Of a stretch of 64,000 nt of DNA, positions 17,861-29,250 are shown piece after piece; position 1 is the first letter of the stretch, and every line of letters starts with the position of its first letter. Source of the DNA: Duganella callida (GTDB taxonomy: Bacteria; Pseudomonadota; Gammaproteobacteria; Burkholderiales; Burkholderiaceae_D); NCBI RefSeq assembly GCF_004614165.1, contig NZ_SPVG01000233.1, positions 1 to 64,000 on the forward strand, in the 5' to 3' direction. The translations under genes and the position numbers were made by a program. A model generated the notes under the pieces. That model was not told where the DNA came from and did no database searches. It saw nothing but the letters and a program-made list of their open reading frames with translations.

Positions 17861-18760
17861 CTATTCCGGCGTCCGCGCGGCCTCGGTGGCGACCGCCACA
17901 AAGGCCGCCACCAGCGGCGAGGTCGCATCCTTGCGCCTGGCCAGGTAGAGCGCCGTGGTGGCCTGCGGGTCGGCCAGCGGGCGATAGCAGACGCCGCGCA
18001 TCTGGATGATGTTGAACGAACTGGGCAGCACCGACACGCCCAGTCCGGCCGCCACCAGGCCGATGATGGTGGAGGCTTCCCCGGCCTCCATGGCGATGGT
18101 CGGCTGGAAGCCGGCTTCGCGGCACAGCCGGTTGATCTGCGGATGGATGCCGGTGCCGGCGCTTTCCGGATACATCACCAATGGCTCGCCTTTCAGATCG
18201 CTGATGGCGATGCTGTCTTGCGCCGCCAGCGGGTGGCCGTCCGGCAGCACCATCACCAGCGGATCGCGCCGCAGTATCGTCAGTGTCACCGCGTCGGGCA
18301 AGGTCAGCTCGGGCGGGCGCACCAGGCCCAGGTCCAGTTCGCGGCCGGCCAGCGCTTCGATCTGGCCCAGCGTCGACATTTCCTGCAAGGTCAGCCGGAC
18401 GCCCGGATAGCGCTGGCGGTAGCGGTTGATCAGCGCCGCGAACAGCGGCGTCAGCGGCGTTGAAAACGTAAAGCCGACGCGCAGTTCGCCGGCCTCGCCC
18501 TGTTCGGCGCGGCGCGCGGTCTGCACCGCCTGTTCCGACAGGGCCAGCACCCGGCGCGCATCGTCGAGGAACAGCTTGCCCGCTTCCGTGAGGCGCACCC
18601 AGCGCTTGCTGCGTTCCAGCAGTTGCGCGCCCACTTCGGCTTCCAGTTGCTGGATCTGATGGCTCAGCGGCGGCTGGCCGATGTGCAGCCGCTCGGCCGC
18701 ACGGGTGAAGCTGAGCTCCTCGGCGACGGCGACGAAATAACGTAGGTGGCGCAGTTCCAT
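17861..18760 (-). CDS. LysR-family transcriptional regulator (CatM/BenM-like)
   Basis: 299 residues. It has an N-terminal winged HTH (LRYFVAVAEELSFTRAAERL, QPPLSHQIQQLEAEVGAQLL) and a two-lobed periplasmic-binding-like effector domain from about residue 90. It is divergent from an MFS efflux gene, the usual arrangement in which the regulator controls the neighbour and itself. The effector is unknown. Confidence 0.9.
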   Translation of the reverse strand: MELRHLRYFVAVAEELSFTRAAERLHIGQPPLSHQIQQLEAEVGAQLLERSKRWVRLTEAGKLFLDDARRVLALSEQAVQTARRAEQGEAGELRVGFTFSTPLTPLFAALINRYRQRYPGVRLTLQEMSTLGQIEALAGRELDLGLVRPPELTLPDAVTLTILRRDPLVMVLPDGHPLAAQDSIAISDLKGEPLVMYPESAGTGIHPQINRLCREAGFQPTIAMEAGEASTIIGLVAAGLGVSVLPSSFNIIQMRGVCYRPLADPQATTALYLARRKDATSPLVAAFVAVATEAARTPE

Positions 18761-18860
18761 TATCTTTTTAAAGTATGACTGACGGTTTAAATATATATTG
18801 GACAGCTTACTGTGGCAATCCTAAGATGAGGTCATCGTACCTCTCCAGCAGGATCGCACC
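18761..18860. promoter_or_regulatory. Divergent LysR/MFS control region
   Basis: A 100-base spacer with AT-rich -10-like sequences near 18787-18799. An imperfect inverted repeat ATTG-N15-CAAT (18797-18819) has TTGGACAG facing CTGTGGCAA. It is a plausible LysR-type site by position only. Confidence 0.4.
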
Positions 18861-20099
18861 ATGTCGCTGAGCGCCACTTCCGCCGCCACCACCATCGCCG
18901 CCGCGCCGGTCGCCGCCGGACGGATCACCGTCGGCAGTCCCGAATTCAAGCGCACCAACCGCGCGCTGTTTTTCGGTGGCTTCTCCACCTTTGCGCTGCT
19001 GTACTGCGTGCAGCCGCTGATGCCGCTGCTGTCGCACGAGTTCGTGCTGAGCGCGGCGCAGAGCAGCATGGTGCTGTCGATCTCGACCGGCGCGCTGGCG
19101 CTGTCGCTGATCGCCTCCAGCGCGGTGTCCGAACGGCTGGGCCGCAAGCCGCTGATGGTGGGCGCAATGGCGAGCGCCGCCATCCTCACCGTGCTGTGCG
19201 CATTTGCCGGCAATTACCCGCAACTGCTGGCGCTGCGCGCCTTGCTCGGCATCGCGCTGGGCGGCATGCCGGCCATCGCCATGGCTTACCTGAGCGAGGA
19301 AATCGAACCGGCGTCGCTGGGCCTGTCGATGGGGCTGTACATCAGCGGCAGTGCGTTCGGCGGCATGGCGGGACGCGTGATCACCTCGGTGCTGAGCGAC
19401 CACCTGTCGTGGCGGCTGGCGCTGGCGATGGTGGGCGTGGCCGGCATTGGCGCGGCGGCCGAATTCTGGCGCAGCCTGCCGGCGTCGCGCCACTTCAATC
19501 CGGCCGGTGGCGGCTGGCGTGCGCTGACGGGCGGCTTCAGACAGCATCTGTCGGACGCCGGCCTGCCGTGGCTGTTCACGCTGGCGTTTCTGCTGATGGG
19601 CGCCTTCGTCAGCCTGTACAACTACATCGCCTACCGCCTGCTGGCGGCGCCGTTCGGCCTGAGCCAGAGCGTGGTGGGCGCGGTGTCGTTCTTCTACCTG
19701 CTGGGCATCTACAGCTCGGTGTGGGCGGGGCGGCTGGCCGACCGCTACGGCCGCCGCCACGTGCTGTGGATGATGGCCGTCATCATGCTGTCCGGGCTGC
19801 TGTTGACCTTGTCGGACTGGCTGCCGCTGACCCTGTTGGGCGTGGCCATCTTCACCTACGGGTTTTTCGCCACCCACTCGGTGGCCAGCAGCTGGGTCGG
19901 CCGGCGCGCGCGCAGCAACAAAGCCCTGGCATCGGCGCTGTACCTGTTCTTCTACTACCTGGGCTCCAGCGTGATCGGCTCGGCGACCGGCATCCTGTGG
20001 GGCCAGGCGGCGTGGCCGGGCGTGGTGGCCGTGCTGGCCGGCGCGCTGGCGCTGGCGCTGCTCATCGCCCTGCGCCTGCGCAAACTCGCGCCGCTGTAA
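18861..20099 (+). CDS. MFS transporter (YnfM/arabinose-efflux-like)
   Basis: 412 residues with twelve predicted helices. A polar N-terminus of about 30 residues precedes the first helix. The motif A equivalent is SSAVSERLGRKPLMV, and the second-half equivalent is AGRLADRYGRRHV. It is a predicted exporter of sugars, drugs or aromatic compounds. It is probably controlled by the divergent LysR gene. Its last 38 bases overlap the 3' end of the convergent PAS-GGDEF-EAL gene. Confidence 0.85.
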   Translation: MSLSATSAATTIAAAPVAAGRITVGSPEFKRTNRALFFGGFSTFALLYCVQPLMPLLSHEFVLSAAQSSMVLSISTGALALSLIASSAVSERLGRKPLMVGAMASAAILTVLCAFAGNYPQLLALRALLGIALGGMPAIAMAYLSEEIEPASLGLSMGLYISGSAFGGMAGRVITSVLSDHLSWRLALAMVGVAGIGAAAEFWRSLPASRHFNPAGGGWRALTGGFRQHLSDAGLPWLFTLAFLLMGAFVSLYNYIAYRLLAAPFGLSQSVVGAVSFFYLLGIYSSVWAGRLADRYGRRHVLWMMAVIMLSGLLLTLSDWLPLTLLGVAIFTYGFFATHSVASSWVGRRARSNKALASALYLFFYYLGSSVIGSATGILWGQAAWPGVVAVLAGALALALLIALRLRKLAPL

Positions 20100-22926
20100 C
20101 TTTAGCGGCGAAGGCGTCGGGCGCGAGCGGGCGGCTGAAGTAGTAACCCTGCATTTCATCGCAGCGCTGTTCGCGCAAATAGGCTTGCTGTTCGGCCGTC
20201 TCGACGCCTTCGGCGATGATGCGGAAGCCCAGGCTGTGTCCCAGCGCAATGACGGAGCGTACGATCGCCGCCACTTTCGGTTCGGTCAGCATGTCGCGCA
20301 CGAACGATTGATCGATCTTCAGGTAGTCCACCGGGAATTGTTTCAGGTACGCCAGGCTGGAGTAGCCCGTGCCGAAGTCGTCGATCGACAGCGCGATACC
20401 CAGCCGCTTCAGGCTTTCGATGGCGCCGACCGCGGCCTGGACGTTGTGCATCATCAGGCTTTCGGTCAGTTCCAGTTCCAGGTAGGGCGGCGCCAGGCCG
20501 CTGTCTTCCAGCGCCGCTTGCACTTCGTCGCTCAGGCGCTGGTCCTGGAACTGGCGCGCCGACAGGTTGACCGCCACCCGCAGCGGCGGCAGTCCGGCAT
20601 CCTGCCACGCGCGCGCCTGCGCGCAGGCGGTGCGCAGCACCCAGCTGCCGATGCCGACGATCAGCCCGGTCTCTTCGGCCACACCGATGAAGCGCGCCGG
20701 CGACACCATGCCCAGCGTCGGATGGCGCCAGCGCAGCAGCGCTTCCATGCCGGTGATGGCGCCGCTGTGCAGGTCGACCTTGGGCTGGTACACCAGACTC
20801 AGCTGATCGCGCGCCAGCGCGTGGCGCAGCTCGGCTTCGATCAGGGCGCGTTCGGTGATGCGCTCGTTCATCGCCGCCTCGTAGAATTGCACCTGGTTGC
20901 GGCCGGCTTCCTTGGCGCGGTACAGCGCGATGTCGGCATGTTTCAGCAGTTGCCGCGCCTCGTCGCCATCGTCGGGATAGACGCTGACGCCGATGCTGCC
21001 GGTGACGGTCAGCGTCTGGCCGTAGACCTCCACCGGCGCGGCGATGGCATCCTGCACCTGCTGCATCACGGTCGGCAGCGGCCGCAGATCGGCTACCGGC
21101 AACAGCAGCACGAATTCGTCGCCGCCCAGGCGCGACACCGTGTCGCCTTCGCCGACGCAGGCCTGCAGGCGCGTGGCGATCGCGCACAGCAACTGGTCGC
21201 CGGCCTGGTGGCCCAGGTGGTCGTTGACCAGCTTGAAGTTGTCGAGGTCGATCACTACCAGCCACATGCTGTGCTGGAAGCGCTGCGAAAAGGTGACCGC
21301 CTGCGCCATGCGGTCGTTCAGCAGCGCGCGGTTGGGCAGGCCGGTGAGGGCGTCGTGGTTGGCCTGGTGTTCCAGCTGGGCCTGGTAATCGATGATGGCG
21401 GTCATGTCGGTCAGCACGCAGACGTGGTGGCTGATCTCGCCGCCGGGCGCCGGCACCGGCGCCACGTGCAGCTGGGTCCACAGCTGGGCGCCGTCGCGGT
21501 GGCGGATGCGCAGCATCAGCGTGACTTCCTGGCGCGTGCGCATGGCGGCGCGCAGCGCTTCCTGCTTGTCGCGGTCCTGCGGTCCCAGCAGCGTCTGCAG
21601 GTCGCTGCCGCGCACCGCCTCCGGCGCGTGGCCGAGCAGGCGCAGGAAGGCCGGATTGGCGTATTCGATCAGCTCGCCCTCGGGCGCGTGGGCGGTGATG
21701 ACGATGGCGTTGACGCTGGCCTCGAGCGCGCGGCCGCGCAGCTGCAGGGTCAGTTCGGCCTGCTTGCGTTCGGTGATGTCCTCGATGGTGCCGACGATGC
21801 CGACGGTGTTGCCGTACTGGTCATGGAACGGCATCTTGTTGATCACGTACCAGTGGGCGCTGCCGTCGGCCAGCGTCATGTGGCCTTCCTCGTTGAGCCG
21901 CGCTTCGCCGCTGGCGATGATGGCGCGATCGTCGGCGCGGATGCTTTCGGCGCTGTGCGCCCACGGCAGATCCTGATCGCGCTTGCCGACCACGTCGCCG
22001 TTGTTGGCCAGGCCGGCAAAGCGCGCAAACACGGTGTTGCAGCCGAGGTAGGCGCCGTCCAGTCCCTTCCAGAAGATCTGGTGCGGGATGTGGTTGATCA
22101 CCAGCTGCTTCAGTTCGCGCGAGGCGTGCAGCGCCGCTTCCAGGCCCAGGCGGTTGGTGATGTCGTGCGCGATCACCATGCGGCCCGGGCGGCCCGACAG
22201 CGTCACCGAGTGCGACGAGATTTCCACCTCGATGCGGGTGCCGTCGCGCTTGACGTGGGTCCACACGCCGGACTGCTGCGCGCCGCGCGCCGGCGCCGCC
22301 TGCAGGTTGTTGCTGAGCCGGTCCAGGTCCTCGCGCGGGCGGATGTCGCGGATGGTCAGCTGCAGGAATTCCTCTTCGGTGTAACCGTACTTGGCCACGG
22401 CGGCCGCGTTTACCACCAGGAAGCGCAGCGTCTCCAGATCGTAGACCCACATCGGCTGCGGGTGCGCCTCGAACAGGTGCTTGAAGCGCAGTCGCGATTC
22501 GTAGACGTCGTAATCGTTGAGCGGGTAGGCCAGGCACAGATACGACGGCGACTGATCGGCCGGGCGCCACTCGATGGTCTGGGTTACCGGATGATAGCTG
22601 CCGTCGGCGCCCACCAGCTCCAGTTCGCCGCGCCAGTAGCCGCGCATGCGCGCGGTGGGCAGCGCCTCGCTGTGCAGCATGGGCAGGGCCCAGGTGGCGT
22701 ACAGCGCGGCGGCGCTGACGGTTTCTCCGAGCGGACCCAGCTGTCGGTGCAGGTGGGCGTTGGCGTACAGCAGCCGGCCCGCTTCGTCCAAGGCAAAGGC
22801 AAAGTAGGGACTGGCGCCAAACAGTTGGTCGAACGCAGCGCCTTTTAACTTTGAAGCCGCGCTGGAGGGGGCGGCGCGGGTGCGTCGCGGAGCGCGAGAG
22901 TGGGCTGGCTGCGGAAGATTGTCCAT
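20062..22926 (-). CDS. PAS-GGDEF-EAL c-di-GMP signalling protein
   Basis: 954 residues and soluble. Residues about 30-540 are a chain of PAS/PAC sensor units (for example NDYDVYESRLRFKHLFEAHP and GIVGTIEDITERKQ). GGDEF at 601-605 is intact, but the RxxD inhibition site before it is missing (EGDT instead). The EAL domain begins at 728-730 (EALLRWRHP) and keeps NLSARQFQ, LELELTES, DDFGTGYSSL and IAEGVET, so both c-di-GMP synthesis and hydrolysis are possible. It is the only gene on its strand here. Its end overlaps the MFS gene by 38 bases. Confidence 0.92.
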   Translation of the reverse strand: MDNLPQPAHSRAPRRTRAAPSSAASKLKGAAFDQLFGASPYFAFALDEAGRLLYANAHLHRQLGPLGETVSAAALYATWALPMLHSEALPTARMRGYWRGELELVGADGSYHPVTQTIEWRPADQSPSYLCLAYPLNDYDVYESRLRFKHLFEAHPQPMWVYDLETLRFLVVNAAAVAKYGYTEEEFLQLTIRDIRPREDLDRLSNNLQAAPARGAQQSGVWTHVKRDGTRIEVEISSHSVTLSGRPGRMVIAHDITNRLGLEAALHASRELKQLVINHIPHQIFWKGLDGAYLGCNTVFARFAGLANNGDVVGKRDQDLPWAHSAESIRADDRAIIASGEARLNEEGHMTLADGSAHWYVINKMPFHDQYGNTVGIVGTIEDITERKQAELTLQLRGRALEASVNAIVITAHAPEGELIEYANPAFLRLLGHAPEAVRGSDLQTLLGPQDRDKQEALRAAMRTRQEVTLMLRIRHRDGAQLWTQLHVAPVPAPGGEISHHVCVLTDMTAIIDYQAQLEHQANHDALTGLPNRALLNDRMAQAVTFSQRFQHSMWLVVIDLDNFKLVNDHLGHQAGDQLLCAIATRLQACVGEGDTVSRLGGDEFVLLLPVADLRPLPTVMQQVQDAIAAPVEVYGQTLTVTGSIGVSVYPDDGDEARQLLKHADIALYRAKEAGRNQVQFYEAAMNERITERALIEAELRHALARDQLSLVYQPKVDLHSGAITGMEALLRWRHPTLGMVSPARFIGVAEETGLIVGIGSWVLRTACAQARAWQDAGLPPLRVAVNLSARQFQDQRLSDEVQAALEDSGLAPPYLELELTESLMMHNVQAAVGAIESLKRLGIALSIDDFGTGYSSLAYLKQFPVDYLKIDQSFVRDMLTEPKVAAIVRSVIALGHSLGFRIIAEGVETAEQQAYLREQRCDEMQGYYFSRPLAPDAFAAKVTAARVCAGAGR

Positions 22927-23193
22927 ATCGTATTGCTCTATGACGATGTACTGATGCTAGCAGATGGATGGGGGCACAGTCGCACTGCTAGTGCACTTTC
23001 CGCGTCGTCCTGGACAGCAATTATTGATGTGTTGCAGCCACGCGACCATGTAGTTGAAGCGGCGCGCATGGCGCCCATTGCGCAGCTATCTGATTGCGGC
23101 CTGATCTGGATCAGTAGCGGGCGCGATTGCTGAAACCGCCGCGACGGCAAACGGTCGAACCCTGTCACGACAATTCGAGTGAAGGAGACGATC
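22927..23193. other. Intergenic stretch with no supported gene
   Basis: 267 bases between the divergent PAS-GGDEF-EAL gene and a small plus-strand gene. Short open frames here lack ribosome sites and plausible composition. Both flanking genes start away from it, so it should hold their promoters; no strong consensus box stands out. Confidence 0.4.
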
Positions 23194-23523
23194 ATGTTGC
23201 ACGCCAATGATATCGGGCACCGGTTTTATTTTGTCGAGCGCGCGGTGCGGCTGGCCGCGCAAGCGGCCTCAGCAGAACCGAACCTGCCGCGCGAGTTGCG
23301 CGATTGCGTGGAAAAGCTGGACGCGCACGCCGACCAGGCGCGCGAGGTGCTGCAGTCGGCCGACGAGGCGCGCATCCGCAAGCTGGTGCGCGACATGGAG
23401 CTGCTGGCCGGGCGCGCCAAACGCATCTGTGAGTACATCGACAGCCTGTCCGGCCAGATGAAAGGCGCGGTCAGCCAGATGCACAGCCAGATTCAGGAAC
23501 TCAAGCGGGATTTGCGCATCTAA
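23194..23523 (+). CDS. Small helical protein (109 aa), unknown
   Basis: The ATG at 23194 has AAGGAG eight bases upstream; a GTG at 23179 lies before that site and is rejected. The protein is charged and almost entirely helical, with coiled-coil-like segments (ELRDCVEKLDAHADQAREVL; MHSQIQELKRDLRI). No signal peptide. It resembles small regulatory or adaptor helical proteins but no family is recognised. It lies 35 bases before the next small gene, perhaps in one transcript. Confidence 0.65.
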   Translation: MLHANDIGHRFYFVERAVRLAAQAASAEPNLPRELRDCVEKLDAHADQAREVLQSADEARIRKLVRDMELLAGRAKRICEYIDSLSGQMKGAVSQMHSQIQELKRDLRI

Positions 23524-23558
23524 TAGGAAGCGGGCCGCTGGCGCGGAGCTGATGCGTC

Positions 23559-23804
23559 ATGGACGACAAACAGACCCTGTGGAGTTTGATCATGCGATTT
23601 AGCTACAGTCTCATTGTTCTGGCAGTGTACGCGGCAGGCGCCGTGCTGGTCGAGCTCATGGCCCGCGGCATGCGTCCGCTCGGCGTCAGCGACTTCACGT
23701 ATTACATGGTCTCGGGCACGGCCCATGTCATGCTGACCATCGACCTGGCCTTGTTGATATACCTGGTGTATCGTTCCGCCAAAAAGTGGATGCGCCTGGC
23801 CTGA
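23559..23804 (+). CDS. Small two-helix membrane protein (81 aa), unknown
   Basis: Two hydrophobic segments, about residues 14-34 (YSLIVLAVYAAGAVLVEL) and 48-70 (MVSGTAHVMLTIDLALLIYLV), with a positively charged C-terminus. GGAG stands about ten bases before the ATG at 23559. An internal ATG at 23592 also has GGAG near it, so the start is uncertain. No family recognised. Confidence 0.6.
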   Translation: MDDKQTLWSLIMRFSYSLIVLAVYAAGAVLVELMARGMRPLGVSDFTYYMVSGTAHVMLTIDLALLIYLVYRSAKKWMRLA

Positions 23805-23813
23805 TCCGCCTGG

Positions 23814-25043
23814 CTACAGCACGCCTTTGGCGCGCAGGGCGGCGATGTCTTCGTCACTGCGGCCAAGCAGGTCGCGCAGTACCGTATCCGTATGCTGGCC
23901 CAGCAGCGGCGGCGCGATGGCGTTGTCGGTCGGCGTGGCGGACATGCGCATCGGGCTGCGCACGAGACGGGTGCTGCCGGCGGTCGGATGCGGCACCTCC
24001 ATCACCACGCCGCGCGCCTGCACCTGCGGATTGGCATACACCTCTTCGAGGTTATTGATGGGGCCGCAGGGCACGCCGACCGCTTCCAGTTTTTCGAGCC
24101 AGAAGTCGCGCGGTTGTCGCAGCACCATTTCCGCCAGCAGCGGCACCAGTTCATCGCGGTTTTTCACGCGCAGCGGATTGGTGGCGTAGCGCTCGTGGAA
24201 CGCCAGATCGGCGCGTCCGCCCGCCTCGACGAATTTCTGGTACTGGCCATCGTTGCCGGTGGCGACGATGATGTAGCCGTCGGCGCACTGGAAGGTCTGG
24301 TAGGGCACGATGTTGGGATGCGCATTGCCCCAGCGTTTGGGCACCTTGCCGCTGTTCAGGTAGTTGCTGCCGGCATTCGCCAGCATTGCCACCTGCACGT
24401 CGAGCAGGGCCATGTCGATGTACTGGCCTTCGCCGCTGCGGTCGCGGTGCGTCAGCGCGGCCAGGATGGCGATGGTGGCGTACATGCCGGTCATCAGATC
24501 GGTCAGCGCCACGCCGGCTTTTTGCGGACCGCCGCCGGGCAGGTCGTCGCGCTCGCCCGTCACCGACATCAGGCCGCCCATGCCCTGGATCAGGAAATCG
24601 TAGCCGGCGCGGTGCGCGTAGGGGCCGTCCTGGCCGAAGCCGGTCACCGAGCAGTAGACCAGATCGGGCTTGATAGTTTTCAAGGTCTCGTAGTCGAGAC
24701 CGTAGCGCTTGAGCTGGCCGACCTTGTAATTTTCCAGCACCACATCGCAATGGCGCACCAGCTCGCGCAGCAGGGTCTGGCCTTCGGCGCTGGCGATGTC
24801 CATGGTGACCGAGCGCTTGCCGCGGTTGGCCGACAGATAGTAGGCCGCTTCGGTGGTGTCGTTGCCGTCGGCGTCGCGCGCGTAGGGCGGTCCCCAGGCG
24901 CGGGTGTCGTCGCCGCTGCCGGGGCGTTCGATCTTGATCACGTCGGCGCCGAGATCGGCCAGATTCTGCGAGCACCACGGTCCGGCCAGCACGCGGCTCA
25001 GGTCGAGGACGCGGAGATGACCCAGCGCTGTTGGAGCTGTCAT
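23814..25043 (-). CDS. CaiB/BaiF-type (family III) CoA transferase
   Basis: 409 residues from the ATG at 25043, which opens with the family phrase LRVLDLSRVLAGPWCSQNLADLGADV. The catalytic aspartate is expected in the segment GVALTDLMTGMYA near residue 175. Further family stretches are RGKRSVTMDI, VVLENYKVGQLKRYGLDY and the C-terminal PPLLGQHTDTVL. The enzyme moves CoA between carboxylic acids. The acids used cannot be told, and there is no neighbouring pathway gene to help. Convergent with the small membrane-protein gene and divergent from ugpQ. Confidence 0.88.
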   Translation of the reverse strand: MTAPTALGHLRVLDLSRVLAGPWCSQNLADLGADVIKIERPGSGDDTRAWGPPYARDADGNDTTEAAYYLSANRGKRSVTMDIASAEGQTLLRELVRHCDVVLENYKVGQLKRYGLDYETLKTIKPDLVYCSVTGFGQDGPYAHRAGYDFLIQGMGGLMSVTGERDDLPGGGPQKAGVALTDLMTGMYATIAILAALTHRDRSGEGQYIDMALLDVQVAMLANAGSNYLNSGKVPKRWGNAHPNIVPYQTFQCADGYIIVATGNDGQYQKFVEAGGRADLAFHERYATNPLRVKNRDELVPLLAEMVLRQPRDFWLEKLEAVGVPCGPINNLEEVYANPQVQARGVVMEVPHPTAGSTRLVRSPMRMSATPTDNAIAPPLLGQHTDTVLRDLLGRSDEDIAALRAKGVL

Positions 25044-25200
25044 GATGTGTTCAACCTTTTCAGTATGGCAATCAGGACCGCTAGTGTAGTGGTTCGGCCG
25101 GCGCGCTGCACGTGGTTTTTTTGCAAGTCCGAAAGCTGGCAGCCGGCCGCTCGTTCGTGATAACGTTGCTATCCTTACCATGACGACTGTCGAGCGAACC

Positions 25201-25959
25201 ATGTGGCCTTATCCCCAAATTGTTGCACACCGCGGCGGCGGGACGCTGGCGCCGGAAAACACCCTGGCCGGCCTGCGCGCCGGCCTGGCGCACGGCTTTC
25301 ACGCGGTCGAATTCGACGTGATGCTGTCGCGCGACGGCGTCGGCATGGTGGTGCATGATCCCGAGTTCGGGCGTACCATTGCCGGCCGCGGCAGCGTCGC
25401 CGGCACCGACGCCGCGGCGCTGGCAGCCATGGATGCCGGCAGCTGGTTCAGCCCGCAATTCCTTGGCGAGCCGGTGCCGTACTTCACCCAGTTCATCGAT
25501 TACTGCAAGGCGCAAGGCATCTGGATGAACGTGGAAATCAAGCCGGCCGACGGGTTCGAGGCGGACACCGGCGCCTGGGTGGCAAACATCACGCGCGACA
25601 GTTACGCGGCCGAGATTGCCGCCGGCGATCCGGCCCGGGTGCCGCTGCTGTCCTCGTTCAGCTTTGCGGCGCTGGCCGCGGCGCGCGACGCCGCGCCGGA
25701 GGTGCCGCGCGGCTATCTGCTCGACACCATTCCGGCCGATTGGCAACAGCAGGCCAGGGCGCTGGGCGCGGTGGCCATCCACACCAACCACAAGCATCTG
25801 ACGCCCGAACTGGCCCGCGACATCAAGGCGGCCGGCTATGGCCTGTTTTGCTATACCGTCAACGATCCGGCGCGTGGGCGGGAAATCCTGGCCTGGGGCG
25901 TGGATGGATTCTGTACGGACCGCATCGATTTGATCGGCCCTGGCTTCGCTCATATATAA
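25201..25959 (+). CDS. ugpQ: Cytoplasmic glycerophosphodiester phosphodiesterase
   Basis: 252 residues from the ATG at 25201 (MWPYP..., the usual UgpQ opening); an ATG seven codons upstream has no ribosome site. HRGGGTLAPENT and the catalytic HDPEF match GDPD enzymes, with metal ligands EFD and MNVEIKP. Overall it is close to E. coli UgpQ, including TVNDPARGREILAWGVDGFCTDRID near the end. It hydrolyses glycerophosphodiesters to glycerol-3-phosphate and an alcohol. No signal peptide. The alaS promoter probably lies in its last 30 bases. Confidence 0.92.
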   Translation: MWPYPQIVAHRGGGTLAPENTLAGLRAGLAHGFHAVEFDVMLSRDGVGMVVHDPEFGRTIAGRGSVAGTDAAALAAMDAGSWFSPQFLGEPVPYFTQFIDYCKAQGIWMNVEIKPADGFEADTGAWVANITRDSYAAEIAAGDPARVPLLSSFSFAALAAARDAAPEVPRGYLLDTIPADWQQQARALGAVAIHTNHKHLTPELARDIKAAGYGLFCYTVNDPARGREILAWGVDGFCTDRIDLIGPGFAHI

Positions 25960-25960
25960 T
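25930..25960 (+). promoter_or_regulatory. Candidate alaS promoter
   Basis: TTGATC (25930-25935) and TATAAT (25955-25960), spacer 19; an offset TATATA two bases earlier gives 17. It lies at the 3' end of ugpQ, 39 bases before the alaS start. Confidence 0.45.
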
Positions 25961-25998
25961 CAACCCTTTGCATTTGCCAGTCACCACCAGCATACGAC

Positions 25999-28608
<2,610 letters not shown>

Positions 28609-28641
28609 GGCAATAAAACCGCTATAAAGCAGTGTTTATGC

Positions 28642-28674
28642 GGCCCGCGCGTGGGATGGCTCCACGCGCGGGCC
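28642..28674. terminator. Strong 13-bp hairpin after alaS
   Basis: GGCCCGCGCGTGG and CCACGCGCGGGCC form a perfect stem with loop GATGGCT. There is no T-run after it, so it may act as an mRNA 3' end stabiliser or a weak terminator. Confidence 0.6.
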
Positions 28675-28783
28675 GTTGTCGTTCGGGGGGAGCTGTTGTA
28701 TACTTTCCAGTTCCCGTTGCAAACTTGCAACGCACTACGAACTATTTTGGTGCAGCGCGTCATCCGGCCGGAAAAGGAGTAGT

Positions 28784-29077
28784 ATGACGACACCCCCTCA
28801 CGAAAAAGCAGGTTTCTTGATGAGCGAAACGATACTTGAAAACGAAATCATCGAATTCCATAAGGAACTGGATGCGCGCGGCTTGCATTGCCCATTGCCA
28901 ATTTTGAAGGCCAAGAAGGCACTTACCGAACTGCAAAGTGGTGAAGTGCTGCGCATCATGGCCACCGACCCCGGTTCGGTGCGGGATTTCCAGGCTTTCG
29001 CCAAACAGACCGGCAACGCCCTGTTGTCGCACGTCCAGACCGGTCGTGAGTTTGTCTTTTTGATGCGGCGCAAATAA
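28784..29077 (+). CDS. TusA/SirA-family sulfur carrier
   Basis: 97 residues from the ATG at 28784 with AAAAGGAG before it. The TusA core LDARGLHCPLPILKAKKAL carries the reactive cysteine in the CPxP motif. ATDPGSVRDFQAFAKQTGN completes the two-layer fold. The N-terminal ~20 residues are an extension (an alternative ATG at 28820 would remove part). It should carry persulfide sulfur for thiolation or cofactor synthesis. A hairpin, 29103-29110 with 29128-29135, follows it. Confidence 0.88.
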   Translation: MTTPPHEKAGFLMSETILENEIIEFHKELDARGLHCPLPILKAKKALTELQSGEVLRIMATDPGSVRDFQAFAKQTGNALLSHVQTGREFVFLMRRK

Positions 29078-29102
29078 TCCGCGCTGCATTTTTCCCTTTT
29101 CG

Positions 29103-29135
29103 AATCGTCTGACCGCTTGGTTTTTTTAGACGATT
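29103..29135 (+). terminator. Hairpin after the tusA-like gene
   Basis: AATCGTCT pairs with AGACGATT around a 17-base loop that contains a run of seven T. The position fits termination, but the form is not classical. Confidence 0.4.
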
Positions 29136-29152
29136 TCTACTAGCTAAAAATC

Positions 29153-29200
29153 GCACGATCGTGCTTTAATTTCTTGTGCGGGGCTGATTTCTCATATAAT
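29153..29200 (+). promoter_or_regulatory. etfBA control region: palindrome and -10 box
   Basis: A perfect 12-base palindrome GCACGATCGTGC (29153-29164) is followed by TATAAT at 29195-29200, 50 bases before the etfB start. The -35 box is weak (TTCTTG, 29171-29176, spacer 18). The palindrome is a candidate operator. Confidence 0.5.
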
Positions 29201-29250
29201 CTAGCCCACATTATTTAGTCCCGAATTCATCTTTTCCCAAAGGCACAGCT

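Noticed and set aside
22938-23207. Short open frames in the spacer after the PAS-GGDEF-EAL gene
   Set aside because: No ribosome site, unusual composition, and overlap with the start region of the better supported gene at 23194.
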